Shown: positions 1-9,059, counted from the stretch's first letter. The stretch is 38,038 nt of DNA from Bacteroidales bacterium (GCA_003141415.1 PLLX01000191.1:15787-53824); one strand, 5' to 3'. Notes: generated by a model not told the origin, from the letters alone. A program made the numbers and translations.

Positions 1-1215
1 AACAACAGGAAAAAAATCAATTACCGTCTTGTTATTACCGGTCTGCTTTTACAAATTGCTTTAGCAATCTTTATTCTTAAAGTTCCTATCGGACAGGAGA
101 TTTTTTTCTGGTTGGGGAAGGCTATTAATAAGCTTCTTGACTTCTCTAAAGCAGGCGGCCTTTTCGTTTTTGGTGATTTAACTAAAGTAACTCAGATACT
201 CCCTGCGGGTATTGTAAAAAGCGGCATTTTTCTTTTTATACTATTACCTACAATCATTTTCGTCTGTGTTCTGGTTGCAATTGCGTATCATATTGGCCTG
301 ATGCAAAGAGTTATAGCAGTCATCGCACGTTTTGTTCATTGGGCAATGAGAGTCAGTGGGAGCGAAGCTTTATCAAATGTTGCCAGTGCCTTTGTGGGTC
401 AGGTGGAAGCTCAGATTATGATACGGCCCTATCTTTCAGGAATGACAATGTCGGAACTACTTGCTTCTATGACAGGAAGTATGGCTTGTATCGCTGGCGG
501 AGTAATGGCAGTATATATTTCTATGGGTGTTCCGGCTTCATATCTTCTCGCGGCGAGCCTGATGGCAGCACCAGGAGCATTGGTTATTGCGAAAATTGTC
601 TTTCCGGAGACTGAAGAGTCAGAAACTCAGGGAACGGTAAAACTTGAGGTGAAAAAAGAACATTCAAACATTATGGATGCTATTTCACATGGTGCCAGTG
701 ATGGTATGAAGATCTCCATAAATGTGATTGCTATGTTAATCGGTGTTATTGCACTGATAGCACTAATAGATGCTCTGCTTGGTTATTTTGGACATTTTTT
801 GTCATGGACAGGATTGTCACTTAATGCATTGGGCTTGAATGTGGATAATCTGCGTCTGAAAGATGTTGTTGGTGCATTCTTCAGCCTTTTTGCAATAGTT
901 ATGGGAGTGCCACCATCTGAATCACTGCATGTTGGTTCCTTAATGGGAACAAAAATGGTAATTAACGAATTTGTTGCCTATTCTGACCTGACACCAATGA
1001 TACAGCAAGGTCTGCTTAGTGCAAAATCAGTCGTAATTGCGAGTTTTGCTCTTTGCGGATTTGCAAATTTCAGCTCAATAGCTATTCAGCTTGGGGGAAT
1101 CGGAGTACTTGTACCAAATCGTAAAGCCGACCTTGCAAGACTGGGATTTAAAGCGATGCTTTGCGGAACGATGGCTTCTTATATTTCAGCTTCTCTGGCC
1201 GGGATATTGCTTTAA
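1..1215 (+). CDS. NupC/CNT-family nucleoside transporter (5' truncated by window edge)
   Basis: Concentrative nucleoside transporter of the inner membrane, importing nucleosides by cation symport. The reading frame is open from base 1, and residues upstream of the first possible internal start (TTG at 112) still look like the family N-terminus: a membrane helix followed by the segment ending VPIGQEIFFWLG. The true start therefore lies left of the window; 404 codons are visible and the stop is TAA at 1213. Family signatures include the nucleoside-recognition gate with RPYL, SELLASMTGSMACIAGG, and a C-terminal NFSSIAIQLGGIG segment before the last helices. The usual GQTEAP motif of the substrate site reads GQVEAQ here (near 397-414), with Gln replacing the helix-breaking Pro. 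This may mark a Bacteroidota subfamily or altered substrate preference. It is followed by a tRNA gene on the same strand. Family assignment is secure; the substrate is not. Confidence 0.92.
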   Translation, partial: NNRKKINYRLVITGLLLQIALAIFILKVPIGQEIFFWLGKAINKLLDFSKAGGLFVFGDLTKVTQILPAGIVKSGIFLFILLPTIIFVCVLVAIAYHIGLMQRVIAVIARFVHWAMRVSGSEALSNVASAFVGQVEAQIMIRPYLSGMTMSELLASMTGSMACIAGGVMAVYISMGVPASYLLAASLMAAPGALVIAKIVFPETEESETQGTVKLEVKKEHSNIMDAISHGASDGMKISINVIAMLIGVIALIALIDALLGYFGHFLSWTGLSLNALGLNVDNLRLKDVVGAFFSLFAIVMGVPPSESLHVGSLMGTKMVINEFVAYSDLTPMIQQGLLSAKSVVIASFALCGFANFSSIAIQLGGIGVLVPNRKADLARLGFKAMLCGTMASYISASLAGILL

Positions 1216-1246
1216 AACTAAGTTAGATTGTTAGATGGTAAATATT

Positions 1247-1335
1247 GGAGAGATGGCAGAGTGGTCGAATGCGGCGGTCTCGAAAACCGTTGTTCGCCTT
1301 CCGGCGAACCGGGGGTTCGAATCCCCCTCTCTCCG
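1247..1335 (+). tRNA. tRNA-Ser (anticodon CGA)
   Basis: An 89-nt type II tRNA with a long variable arm. The acceptor stem GGAGAGA (1247-1253) pairs with TCTCTCC (1328-1334), followed by discriminator G at 1335. The anticodon stem GCGGT/ACCGT encloses the loop CTCGAAA, giving anticodon CGA, which reads the serine codon UCG. The variable arm forms the hairpin TTCGCC-TTCC-GGCGAA and the T-arm carries GGTTCGAATCC. CCA is not encoded (the next bases are CAA). The gene starts 31 nt after the transporter stop. Confidence 0.95.
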
Positions 1336-1361
1336 CAAAGCATTGCAGGTTTCCTTTCCAT

Positions 1362-1394
1362 GGATCACGACCGAACGAAATAAGGTCATGATCC
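1362..1394 (+). other. Hairpin between tRNA-Ser and the M3 peptidase gene
   Basis: GGATCACGACC (1362-1372) and GGTCATGATCC (1384-1394) form an 11-bp stem with one mismatch and an 11-nt loop. It lies 27 nt after the tRNA. There is no T-run, so a classical intrinsic terminator is not supported. It could be a processing signal, a protein-binding palindrome or a decayed repeat. The rest of the gap (1395-1531) is AT-rich and should hold the peptidase promoter. A near match to the -7 box (TAACTTTTG, spacer one base too long) lies near 1430, but I do not call it. Confidence 0.4.
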
Positions 1395-1531
1395 CCCAAA
1401 AAGAATAAGATCCTTTTATCTTAACTTTTGCACTTAATAGAATTAGTTGTGATAATTTTTGATTCCAGATTTGAATAACCTTATTTTGTAATTCTATAAT
1501 TACAAATAAAATAAACCTTAAGTTCCTAATC

Positions 1532-3655
1532 ATGAAAAAATCTTATAAACTATTGTTGATATTCGGATTTGCAGGCATAGCTATGTCGGGTTGTAAAAAC
1601 AAACCTGTAGTTGTAGAAGACAAAGCCAATCCATTCTTTTCCGTATATAACACTCCATTCGACGTTCCTCCTTTCGAAAAAATCATGGCTAAACATTATT
1701 CGAAGGCTTTTGAAAAAGGGATGGCTGAAGGAAGAAGGGACCTTGACAAAATATTGCAGAACAAAGAGGAACCTACATTTGTGAATACGATCGACCCGCT
1801 GGACACAATGGGTAAACTTCTTACAAAAGTGTCATCAGTATTTTTCTCTCAGACTTCTGCAAACACCAGCGATTCTCTTCAGAAGATTGAAATGGAAGTT
1901 TCACCGAAGCTTTCAGAGTACAGGGATGAGATTTTACTGAATCCTGTACTTTTTAAAAAAGTTAAATCAATATATGAGAACCTGGCCAGGTTTAAACTGG
2001 ATGATGAGCAAAAATTCCTTCTTGAAAACCTGTATAAAGATTTTGTACGGAATGGAGCTCTTCTTTCCGGTACAGATCAAGATACACTTAAAAAACTTAA
2101 TCAGGAAATCTCAGTACTGACTGTAAACTTTAGTCAGAATGTCCTTTCAGAGACTAATAAATTCAAATTGGTTATTGAGAAAGCAAGTGATCTGAAAGGA
2201 TTACCGCAGAATGTAATAAATGGTGCTGCAGAACTAGCTAAAAATGACAGTCTTGAAGGAAAATGGGTGTTTACTACCCAGAAGCCAAGCATGCTCCCTT
2301 TCCTGACATATGATGATAACCATGATATTCGTAAAAAGCTATACGATGCCTACCTTACACGTGGTAATCATAATGATAAGCTTGACAATAAAAAAGTTCT
2401 TGCCGACATCGTCACTCTTCGCGCCAAAAGGGCAAAACTTCTGGGTTACAAATCTCACGCTGACCTGAACCTTGAAAACAGAATGGCAAAAAAACCCTCA
2501 AATGTGTATGCACTTCTTGATAAGCTCTGGACTCCCGCATTAAAAGTTGCCGGGGAAGAACTTAAAGAAATGCAAAAAATTGCTGACAGGGAAGATGCCA
2601 AATACAAAATCGAACCGTCAGACTGGTGGTACTATGCCGAGAAACTGCGCAAAGAAAAATATAACCTCGATGACAGCGAACTCAGACCTTATTTCAAACT
2701 CGATAATGTAAGGGAAGGTGCTTTCTCCGTGGCAAATAAGCTTTATGGCGTTACATTCACTCCAATCTCCGGCATTCCTCTTCCGCACCCTGATGCAAAA
2801 GCATTTGAAGTTAAAGAGGCTGACGGGAGTCACCTCGGAGTACTTTATATGGATTTTTATACCAGGGCAAGCAAGGGGCAGGGAGCCTGGTGCGGTTCAT
2901 ATCGTGATCACAGGTGGTTAGATGGTAAAGAAATAAATCCTGTTGTTACGGTGGTATGCAACTTCACAAATCCTTCAAATGATATTCCGTCGTTGCTTAG
3001 CCTCGACGATGTTAAAACCCTTTTTCATGAGTTTGGGCATAGTCTGCAGGGTCTCTTTTCCATAAATAAATACGGCACAACAAACACCGCAATGGATATT
3101 GTTGAATTGCCTTCCCAGATTATGGAACACTGGGCTATTGAACCTGAGGTATTAAAGATGTATGCAAAAAATTATAAAACAGGTGAAATTATGCCGGATG
3201 CACTCATCAATAAGATACAAAAGAGCAGTTTTTTCAACACCGGATTTAACAATGTAGAGCTTCTTGCGGCTTCAATTCTTGATATGGACTATTATACACT
3301 CGAGGCCCCTGTGAATATTAATATTGAAAAATTCGAAAAAGATCACCTTCAGAAAATAGGCCTGATAAAAGAAATAGAGCCACGGTACCGAAGCACTTAT
3401 TTTCTCCATATTGTAGGCGGGTATGATGCTGGTTACTATTGCTATACATGGGCAGCTGTACTCGATAATGATGCTTTTGAAGCATTTAAAGAAACCGGTA
3501 TTTTTGATAAAACAACAGCTTTATCGTTCCGTAAAAATATTCTGGCTCCTATGGGAATTACAGATGCTATGCAAAGCTTTGTCAATTTCCGCGGCCGCGA
3601 ACCAAATATTGAGCCATTACTTAAACACAGGGGACTTATGCAAGGTGCCAGGTAA
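1532..3655 (+). CDS. dcp: M3-family peptidyl-dipeptidase (Dcp-like) lipoprotein
   Basis: Zinc metallopeptidase of family M3, 707 aa, close to the usual 680-720. It removes C-terminal dipeptides from short peptides. The N-terminus is a lipoprotein signal ending MSGC with lipidated Cys21, so the enzyme is exported, unlike cytoplasmic E. coli Dcp. The zinc site is HEFGH (H499, E500, H503), and the third ligand is Glu525 in VELPSQ. The C-terminal substrate-binding and transition-state segment HIVGGYDAGYYCYTWA is intact. The loop between HEFGH and the third ligand is three residues shorter than in E. coli Dcp or mammalian thimet oligopeptidase as I recall them, and lacks their SGT segment and the Arg before the Asp. 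The ATG at 1532 gives a complete signal peptide. The gene converges with the DUF6786-like gene, leaving only 3 nt between stops. The family is certain; the dcp name rests on homology. Confidence 0.9.
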   Translation: MKKSYKLLLIFGFAGIAMSGCKNKPVVVEDKANPFFSVYNTPFDVPPFEKIMAKHYSKAFEKGMAEGRRDLDKILQNKEEPTFVNTIDPLDTMGKLLTKVSSVFFSQTSANTSDSLQKIEMEVSPKLSEYRDEILLNPVLFKKVKSIYENLARFKLDDEQKFLLENLYKDFVRNGALLSGTDQDTLKKLNQEISVLTVNFSQNVLSETNKFKLVIEKASDLKGLPQNVINGAAELAKNDSLEGKWVFTTQKPSMLPFLTYDDNHDIRKKLYDAYLTRGNHNDKLDNKKVLADIVTLRAKRAKLLGYKSHADLNLENRMAKKPSNVYALLDKLWTPALKVAGEELKEMQKIADREDAKYKIEPSDWWYYAEKLRKEKYNLDDSELRPYFKLDNVREGAFSVANKLYGVTFTPISGIPLPHPDAKAFEVKEADGSHLGVLYMDFYTRASKGQGAWCGSYRDHRWLDGKEINPVVTVVCNFTNPSNDIPSLLSLDDVKTLFHEFGHSLQGLFSINKYGTTNTAMDIVELPSQIMEHWAIEPEVLKMYAKNYKTGEIMPDALINKIQKSSFFNTGFNNVELLAASILDMDYYTLEAPVNINIEKFEKDHLQKIGLIKEIEPRYRSTYFLHIVGGYDAGYYCYTWAAVLDNDAFEAFKETGIFDKTTALSFRKNILAPMGITDAMQSFVNFRGREPNIEPLLKHRGLMQGAR

Positions 3656-3658
3656 GAA

Positions 3659-4900
3659 CTAAAATGCGCTGCCGATCTCTTCTAGACTGACACCTAAGAC
3701 TTTACGTGATACTTTATCGAGCTCTCCGGTGTCACCCTTCAAATGAAGAGTAAACTGAATATGACTGAGACTTTCTCCCGGCTTAAGATCAGCAGCCGGT
3801 GAGGAGGTTTCCAGTTCATAAAAAGGACCCATTTGTGAACCATTTTCCAGAGGCCCATCATTATATGAATTGAGAGCATCTCCCGAAAAAGGATTCTCCT
3901 GGATCTGCCATGATGAGTTTACATAATCTTTTTTCCCTTCTGCCATTCTGCAAATCAGAAGTGTCAGAATTTTATTATCTGAATCATAACTTCCCATTAT
4001 ACCTGTAGCTCTTAAAGGAGGAATGCCAATTTTACCGCGGCTTTTTCCATCTGCTTTAAAAAATATGTGATTACCTTTTACCTTCAGCCGGTCATCGGAG
4101 ATCTTGCCAAAATAAGTATCATTGACTTTTGGACCAACAAGTTTTTCATCACCTGTGTTAATGGGAATAGTTATGATTATGGCAGGAGAGGGGTTAAACA
4201 TCCCAAGCATCCATATTGATAAAAGACCCGTTTCTTTTTTCCATTCATTATCGCTCTTGTTAATTATTTTATTATCAGAACGATAGGCAACGAATTTAAG
4301 ACCTTTAACATCAATTGAAATTAGCCTGGTCACCTCATTCTCAGTCAGGAGTGTTACCTCTCTCTCAATTCGGAATTTAAAAGATGTTCCACTGTAATTC
4401 TCAGTCTCAATATCATTTCCAAACAGGGCCGATGAATCTGTTGAAGAGATGAGCTGGAATGGATTTGTATCCAGGAATGCAGGTGTTTGCCAGTTGTCGT
4501 AAATAAAAGATTTTCCTTTGTTGAAGAAAATGGAAAACTGGCCACCTTCAGGTCCGAGCCATAAACGCTCTTCACCTCCATAGGGATTAATATGAGACAC
4601 CAGTTTACCGGAAGCAATAAGCTCCCTGTTGATCCATCCAAAGCTATATCCCGAATCACCTTCCGCCGTACTTGTCATTACCCTTGCCTGCCATGCAGGT
4701 ACCAGTGTAAGAGCTGAACTGGCATTTTTGAGTTCAAGAATTGAGGTGTGTTTCTTCAGGAAATCCCTGTTAAATCCGTATTGCTTTGTGCTGTCGATTG
4801 TCATAGCATTTTCTTTTAGATTGATTTTTTTAGACTGATGGGAGCCTGAACATGATGTCACCATCATGGAGGCAATTAAAAGAATTTTTATTGGATTCAT
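3659..4900 (-). CDS. DUF6786-like lipoprotein
   Basis: Predicted lipoprotein of 413 aa. The signal peptide ends VTSC with lipidated Cys17. The body has beta-rich segments such as GGEERLWLGPEGGQFSIFF and a conserved C-terminal part with PFYELETSSPAADLKPGESL. These resemble the Bacteroidota family DUF6786, whose fold is thought to be related to aldose-1-epimerases; the PFYELET and LKPGE stretches are also typical of mutarotase-like proteins. I recognise the family from these motifs but cannot name an enzyme activity, and I see no clear catalytic pair to assign. It stands alone, converging with the M3 peptidase and diverging from rlmN (102-nt gap). A secreted carbohydrate-active or carbohydrate-binding role is inference. 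Confidence 0.7.
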   Translation of the reverse strand: MNPIKILLIASMMVTSCSGSHQSKKINLKENAMTIDSTKQYGFNRDFLKKHTSILELKNASSALTLVPAWQARVMTSTAEGDSGYSFGWINRELIASGKLVSHINPYGGEERLWLGPEGGQFSIFFNKGKSFIYDNWQTPAFLDTNPFQLISSTDSSALFGNDIETENYSGTSFKFRIEREVTLLTENEVTRLISIDVKGLKFVAYRSDNKIINKSDNEWKKETGLLSIWMLGMFNPSPAIIITIPINTGDEKLVGPKVNDTYFGKISDDRLKVKGNHIFFKADGKSRGKIGIPPLRATGIMGSYDSDNKILTLLICRMAEGKKDYVNSSWQIQENPFSGDALNSYNDGPLENGSQMGPFYELETSSPAADLKPGESLSHIQFTLHLKGDTGELDKVSRKVLGVSLEEIGSAF

Positions 4901-4978
4901 TTTTATGTTTTTAAGTCATCACCTGTTAAAAAGAATTTCTGTACCTGATAATAATTACTAAGATATTGATAATCGTTC

Positions 4979-4986
4979 TATTTTTG
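4979..4986 (+). promoter_or_regulatory. Bacteroidota -7 box upstream of rlmN
   Basis: TATTTTTG matches the Bacteroidota consensus TAnnTTTG exactly and is followed by CAAAT. The expected transcription start, about 6-7 nt downstream, leaves a leader of roughly 10 nt before the ATG at 5003. I see no good -33 TTTG at the expected distance. Confidence 0.5.
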
Positions 4987-5002
4987 CAAATATCTCCCGA
5001 AT

Positions 5003-6013
5003 ATGGTTAAGACGAGTCTTTGTGGTTTAACTTCAGATGAAATCCTCGATCTCATAATACCTTTGGGGTACACTCGTGCTCATGCCATTTCAATCTCAAA
5101 TAGTATTTATAAAAAAAGTGTTTGCGATATTTCTCATATTGCGAAAATTCCATTAAGACTCAAAGCAGAGCTCCGTAATATTGCATTAAGTGGGATTTAT
5201 TTTCCTCTGGCTTCGGAGGTTTCAGTAGACAAGTCAATTAAATATCTCTTCAGGACTGATACCGGGAAAGAGATTGAAACGGTTTATATACCGGATAATA
5301 AGAGAAATACAGTGTGTGTCTCAACCCAATCGGGTTGCAGAATGGGATGTTCGTTTTGTGTTACTGCCAGACATGGTTTCAGAGGTAATCTTACAGCAGG
5401 AGAGATTGTGAACCAGATAATAGCTCTCCCACAGGCAGCCAAAGTTACGCATGTCGTTTTTATGGGTATGGGTGAGCCGATGGATAATCTTGAAAATGTT
5501 CTGAAGGCCTGCAGCATAATTACAGCAGAATGGGGCCTTGCCATCAGCTCAAGGAATATAACTGTATCAACAGTAGGCATAGCTTCCGGAGTTGAACAAT
5601 TCCTATTAAGATCTGAATGTAATCTGACATTAAGTCTTTTTTCTCCTTTCGGTGAGGAGAGAATAAAAATTATTCCTGCAGAAAGTCAATACCCGGTTCA
5701 GAAGACAATTGATATAATGAAAAAATTCCCGCTTAGAAAGAAGAGGAGATTAAGTCTGGCATATGTTATGATAAAAGATTTAAATGATACTGATTTGCAT
5801 CTGGAAGGACTTAAAGCTATACTCAGGGGTTCATCAATAAGGGTTAATTTGCTTTCTTATCATCATGTTTCGAACGATCAAAACTGCTCATCTTCAGCCG
5901 AACGGATGCAGTTTTTTAAACATAATCTTATAGTTTCCGGGATTTCTGCCTCAATCCGTAAATCACGTGGTACAGATATCTCAGCAGCGTGCGGGCTACT
6001 TGCTATTCGTTAA
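5003..6013 (+). CDS. rlmN: RlmN: dual-specificity 23S rRNA/tRNA adenine-C2 methyltransferase (radical SAM)
   Basis: Radical-SAM enzyme that methylates C2 of A2503 in 23S rRNA and, in the family, A37 of some tRNAs. Length is 336 aa, typical of Bacteroidota RlmN. The cluster motif CxxxCxxC gives Cys112, Cys116 and Cys119. The second cysteine system is also present: Cys105 in VCVSTQ and the catalytic Cys330 in DISAACGLL. GMGEPMDN is the SAM-binding GGE-like motif. The N-terminal accessory helices (residues 1-90) are family-like. The C-terminal segment LLSYHHVSN replaces the proteobacterial NPV region, as in other Bacteroidota copies. It is single-copy here, and its 3' end overlaps the convergent GNAT gene by 11 nt. 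Confidence 0.92.
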   Translation: MVKTSLCGLTSDEILDLIIPLGYTRAHAISISNSIYKKSVCDISHIAKIPLRLKAELRNIALSGIYFPLASEVSVDKSIKYLFRTDTGKEIETVYIPDNKRNTVCVSTQSGCRMGCSFCVTARHGFRGNLTAGEIVNQIIALPQAAKVTHVVFMGMGEPMDNLENVLKACSIITAEWGLAISSRNITVSTVGIASGVEQFLLRSECNLTLSLFSPFGEERIKIIPAESQYPVQKTIDIMKKFPLRKKRRLSLAYVMIKDLNDTDLHLEGLKAILRGSSIRVNLLSYHHVSNDQNCSSSAERMQFFKHNLIVSGISASIRKSRGTDISAACGLLAIR

Positions 6014-6521
6014 TCAGTTGAAACATATATTCATCCAGGTATCCGTTGAACGTTTGTATCCAATCTTTTTTAATTCCTATCCGGACAAATCCCTGCTTTT
6101 GAAATAGATCTATGCTTTCACTGTTGTTTGCCAGTATATTGCAGTAAAGCTGATGAACCTGTAGTGTTTTAAAACAATATTTTATGAGGCAGGTCAGAGA
6201 CATTGAAGCATATCCTTTTCTCCTGTAAGATTCGTCGGCAATGAGTATTCCAATTCCGGCTCTTTTGTGAAATGGATCAAAATCAAAAAGATCAATAGTC
6301 CCGATAGTCATCTTATCTTCAACATGGTCAATCATTAGTCTCAGCTGACCTGTTTCATAGATGTTTTTATCAGAATTCTCAAGATATCTTTTGAGGATAT
6401 ATCTTGAGAATGGAGAGATTGTATTACTTATTGCCCAGTAAATTTCGTTATTTTCCCACTCATAAAGAAGCTCCAGATCTTCGGGTTCCAGGGCCCTGAG
6501 CTTGATGTTTTTGTACTTCAT
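6003..6521 (-). CDS. GNAT-family N-acetyltransferase (RimJ/RimL type)
   Basis: Acetyl-CoA-dependent N-acyltransferase, 172 aa, a full single GNAT domain of the RimJ/RimL/SpeG-like class. Motif A, with the pyrophosphate-binding turn, is seen in AGIGILIADESYRRKGYA (R/K-x-G-Y/x-A near residues 102-107). The C-terminal motif B, NNSESIDLFQKQGF, is typical of enzymes acetylating protein N-termini, ribosomal proteins or polyamines. Nothing in the sequence fixes the substrate. It starts 18 nt after the stop of the 839-aa OmpA/SPOR gene on the same strand, so it is probably the last gene of that transcript. Its stop overlaps the convergent rlmN 3' end. Confidence 0.88.
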   Translation of the reverse strand: MKYKNIKLRALEPEDLELLYEWENNEIYWAISNTISPFSRYILKRYLENSDKNIYETGQLRLMIDHVEDKMTIGTIDLFDFDPFHKRAGIGILIADESYRRKGYASMSLTCLIKYCFKTLQVHQLYCNILANNSESIDLFQKQGFVRIGIKKDWIQTFNGYLDEYMFQLINE

Positions 6522-6539
6522 GAGCTGTTTCTCAGATTA

Positions 6540-9059
6540 TTATTGAGTCATCAATAAATAAAGATTCCTTATAAAAGCATCTTCGTAGCCTGATCTCTTA
6601 ATTGACAGTAGTGCTTCATTGGCTTTTGAAAGTGTTGCATATTCGCCAAAATAATATTTATACATTCCATCATCGGATTTTATTTCATTAACCCCTACTA
6701 TTCCGCTAAAGCTCCTGCTTATATCCAGAGGATTCTTGCTTGCTTTAAGTTGTATAGTAAAAATTCCATGATCAATTTTGCTAAGAACGGCTTTTTTTTC
6801 TGCAGAGGTCAAATTATTTTTAGATTCATTATCAAGTTCATATTGATTTAAAATATAGGCTTTGTTAAATCCCATTTCTCTGGCATGGTTCAGGTATTTC
6901 AAAGCATCTGTTTTATTGTAAAATACTCCGAGCACATACATAGAAACTGTGTCCATTTTAATTGTTCTGATAAACAGCATATCGTCATTAGTCAATGAGG
7001 AAAAGTAATCTGGAGTTAACTTTTTTCCGGTTTTTAAGAGAACTATACTGTATCTCATTGAAAATGGTTGTCTGAGATGTTCCGGAGTATACGTCTCCTG
7101 ACGAATAATGACACCTGTCTTAGGATCGACGATACCGAATGTGACTCTCCTGTTATACTTTCTTCCTTCAGGATTATCTGAGCCGTCTGGATTATAGTTT
7201 ACAGCTACATAATTTGATTCTCCATATGCTTTCTTATCAAATCTTGATGGTGAAGTTCCTTCTGTTGACAGATAATCTATTACAGACTGAGCCCTTTTGT
7301 CGGCCAGTCTTTTGTTATATTCTTTGCTGCCTTTTGAATCGGTATAACCGGCGACTTCTACTTTTAATTCCGGATAACTGATGAGAATAGATTTAAGACT
7401 TTCGAGACCTGATTTTGCCAAATCGTTGAGTTCAAAACTATCGAATTCAAATAATATATTATTTATTGAGAGGAATTCACCACCGAAAACCTTATCAGGT
7501 ATCAGTGACGAATTGAGAGAAACATAATTGGCTGAAAAATACAAAGGTATATTAAGGTTAATAGTGTCGGTCTTGTATCCTGTATGACTAATAAAGAGTC
7601 TATAGTCGCCAGGTTTAACTTCAAATTTAAATGATGCCGAATCATTTAATACAATATTTTTAGATGAATTCGCTTTCTTGGAGTCAACCAGCCATAGCCG
7701 TGTTTGTTTAGGATCAACTGCCATTCCATCCTGCAGTGTAATAGTACCCTTGGCTAATGTTATCTTATCAGCGGGGTCCTCCGCTACAAGCGTATAAATG
7801 TTCCGTGATTTGGTTTTTTCGTCATACAGACTCGTAATAAATCCGGGTTTATTGTTATTAAGAATAAAGAAGTTGTTTTCTAAAGTATTATTAAAAGCAT
7901 ATGGCATCCCAACCGGATTTGTCCATGTTCCGTTTTTCTTTACAGATCTGAAAACATCATATCCTCCCATACTTATGTGTCCGACTGAGCTGAAAAGCAA
8001 AGCGCCGGTTTCCTGATCAAAGAAAGGCGTATCTTCGTTATAAGGAGTGTTAATAACATTCCCGCAATTTATTGGCTCACCCCATTTACCATCTGCATTC
8101 TTTTCCGAATACCAGATATCAAGTCCTCCCTCTCCACCCGGTTTATTACTGGAAAAGTACATTGTCTTACCATCAGGGGTTATAAAACCATGCGATTGCC
8201 AGTAGATAGAGTTAATCGGTTTTCCAACACTTTTAATTTTTGTCCAGGTAGAATCCTTCCTATGACTGTAATAAAGATTTCCGTCGCCGCCATCGTCCAT
8301 ATAAATTATTAATAATTTTCCATCTCCTGTAATCGAGTTTGAATAAAATCTGTCATAACCTCCAAGCTGTTTAGTAATATCTGCGGGCCTTTTCCATGTG
8401 TCTGATTTATAAGAGCATAGAATACGTGTTTTCCCATCTTTTATTTGAGTGAAAATAAATACTGAATCATTTTTAGCAAGAACCGGATTGCAAGCTCCTG
8501 GATAATCGCTTAGCCATGTTATGAAAAGATCGGTATCAATCGTCAAGGGTTTCTTTTTCATTTCCAAAGCATAGAGGCAATCTCTGATCTGGTTATCAAT
8601 ATACTCCTCCCTGAAGACTTTAGTTCCACTCAACCTTTTCTTTGCATCATAATAAAGTGTTATGGCTTTTTGAAGGCTATCATTCTGATGATAGGCGATA
8701 GCGAGGTATAGGTATGTGTCAAGGGGTGCCTTGTCTCCGTATTCAAGGTATTCCTTGTCATTGCTTACAACATTTAATGAGGCTTTTGACAGAAGTCTCA
8801 GGGCTTCAGGGTTTTTCCCATCGAGGTTTAAGTAGCATATTCCAAGCTTTGCAGTAAGATTGAAATTTTCGGGATAAATTTTAAGAAGGGCCGCATACAG
8901 ATCAGAAGCCTTCTCATAATTCTGATCATAATAATAATAGATATCAGCTTCCTGAACGGCTTTGATAAATCCTTTTTTAGATATAACCTGTGAAAATAAG
9001 GGTAAAAAATAAAAAATCAGAAGAGAAAGGATAACTGTTTTCCTTAAAGCAGTATTCAT
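6540..9059 (-). CDS. PorE-like TPR-PD40-CRD-OmpA protein with two C-terminal SPOR-like domains
   Basis: Exported 839-aa envelope protein. It has a signal peptide (about 1-23), TPR helices (about 25-165), a PD40/WD40-like beta-propeller (about 175-440, with repeats such as MYFSSNKPGGEGGLDIWYS), a carboxypeptidase-regulatory-like beta domain (about 440-525), and an OmpA C-like peptidoglycan-binding domain (about 526-643). The OmpA domain shows FEFDSFEL, GYTDSKGS and YNKRLADKRAQSV, with the Asp and Arg that contact diaminopimelate. That order matches PorE of the type IX secretion system. Beyond OmpA lie two further alpha/beta modules (about 667-743 and 763-839), each beginning with a YSIVL- or FTIQL-type strand and ending in a helix plus GF/GY-x-x-AYI or AFI. 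They look like SPOR domains, which bind denuded glycan strands. Its ATG overlaps the previous gene's TAA by one base, indicating translational coupling. The SPOR assignment is by pattern only. Confidence 0.85.
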   Translation of the reverse strand: MNTALRKTVILSLLIFYFLPLFSQVISKKGFIKAVQEADIYYYYDQNYEKASDLYAALLKIYPENFNLTAKLGICYLNLDGKNPEALRLLSKASLNVVSNDKEYLEYGDKAPLDTYLYLAIAYHQNDSLQKAITLYYDAKKRLSGTKVFREEYIDNQIRDCLYALEMKKKPLTIDTDLFITWLSDYPGACNPVLAKNDSVFIFTQIKDGKTRILCSYKSDTWKRPADITKQLGGYDRFYSNSITGDGKLLIIYMDDGGDGNLYYSHRKDSTWTKIKSVGKPINSIYWQSHGFITPDGKTMYFSSNKPGGEGGLDIWYSEKNADGKWGEPINCGNVINTPYNEDTPFFDQETGALLFSSVGHISMGGYDVFRSVKKNGTWTNPVGMPYAFNNTLENNFFILNNNKPGFITSLYDEKTKSRNIYTLVAEDPADKITLAKGTITLQDGMAVDPKQTRLWLVDSKKANSSKNIVLNDSASFKFEVKPGDYRLFISHTGYKTDTINLNIPLYFSANYVSLNSSLIPDKVFGGEFLSINNILFEFDSFELNDLAKSGLESLKSILISYPELKVEVAGYTDSKGSKEYNKRLADKRAQSVIDYLSTEGTSPSRFDKKAYGESNYVAVNYNPDGSDNPEGRKYNRRVTFGIVDPKTGVIIRQETYTPEHLRQPFSMRYSIVLLKTGKKLTPDYFSSLTNDDMLFIRTIKMDTVSMYVLGVFYNKTDALKYLNHAREMGFNKAYILNQYELDNESKNNLTSAEKKAVLSKIDHGIFTIQLKASKNPLDISRSFSGIVGVNEIKSDDGMYKYYFGEYATLSKANEALLSIKRSGYEDAFIRNLYLLMTQ

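Noticed and set aside
1231..1533. 100-codon minus-strand frame covering tRNA-Ser
   Set aside because: It is antisense to the tRNA gene. Its segment REGDSNPRFAGRR is the translated complement of a tRNA T-arm and variable arm, a known source of false genes.
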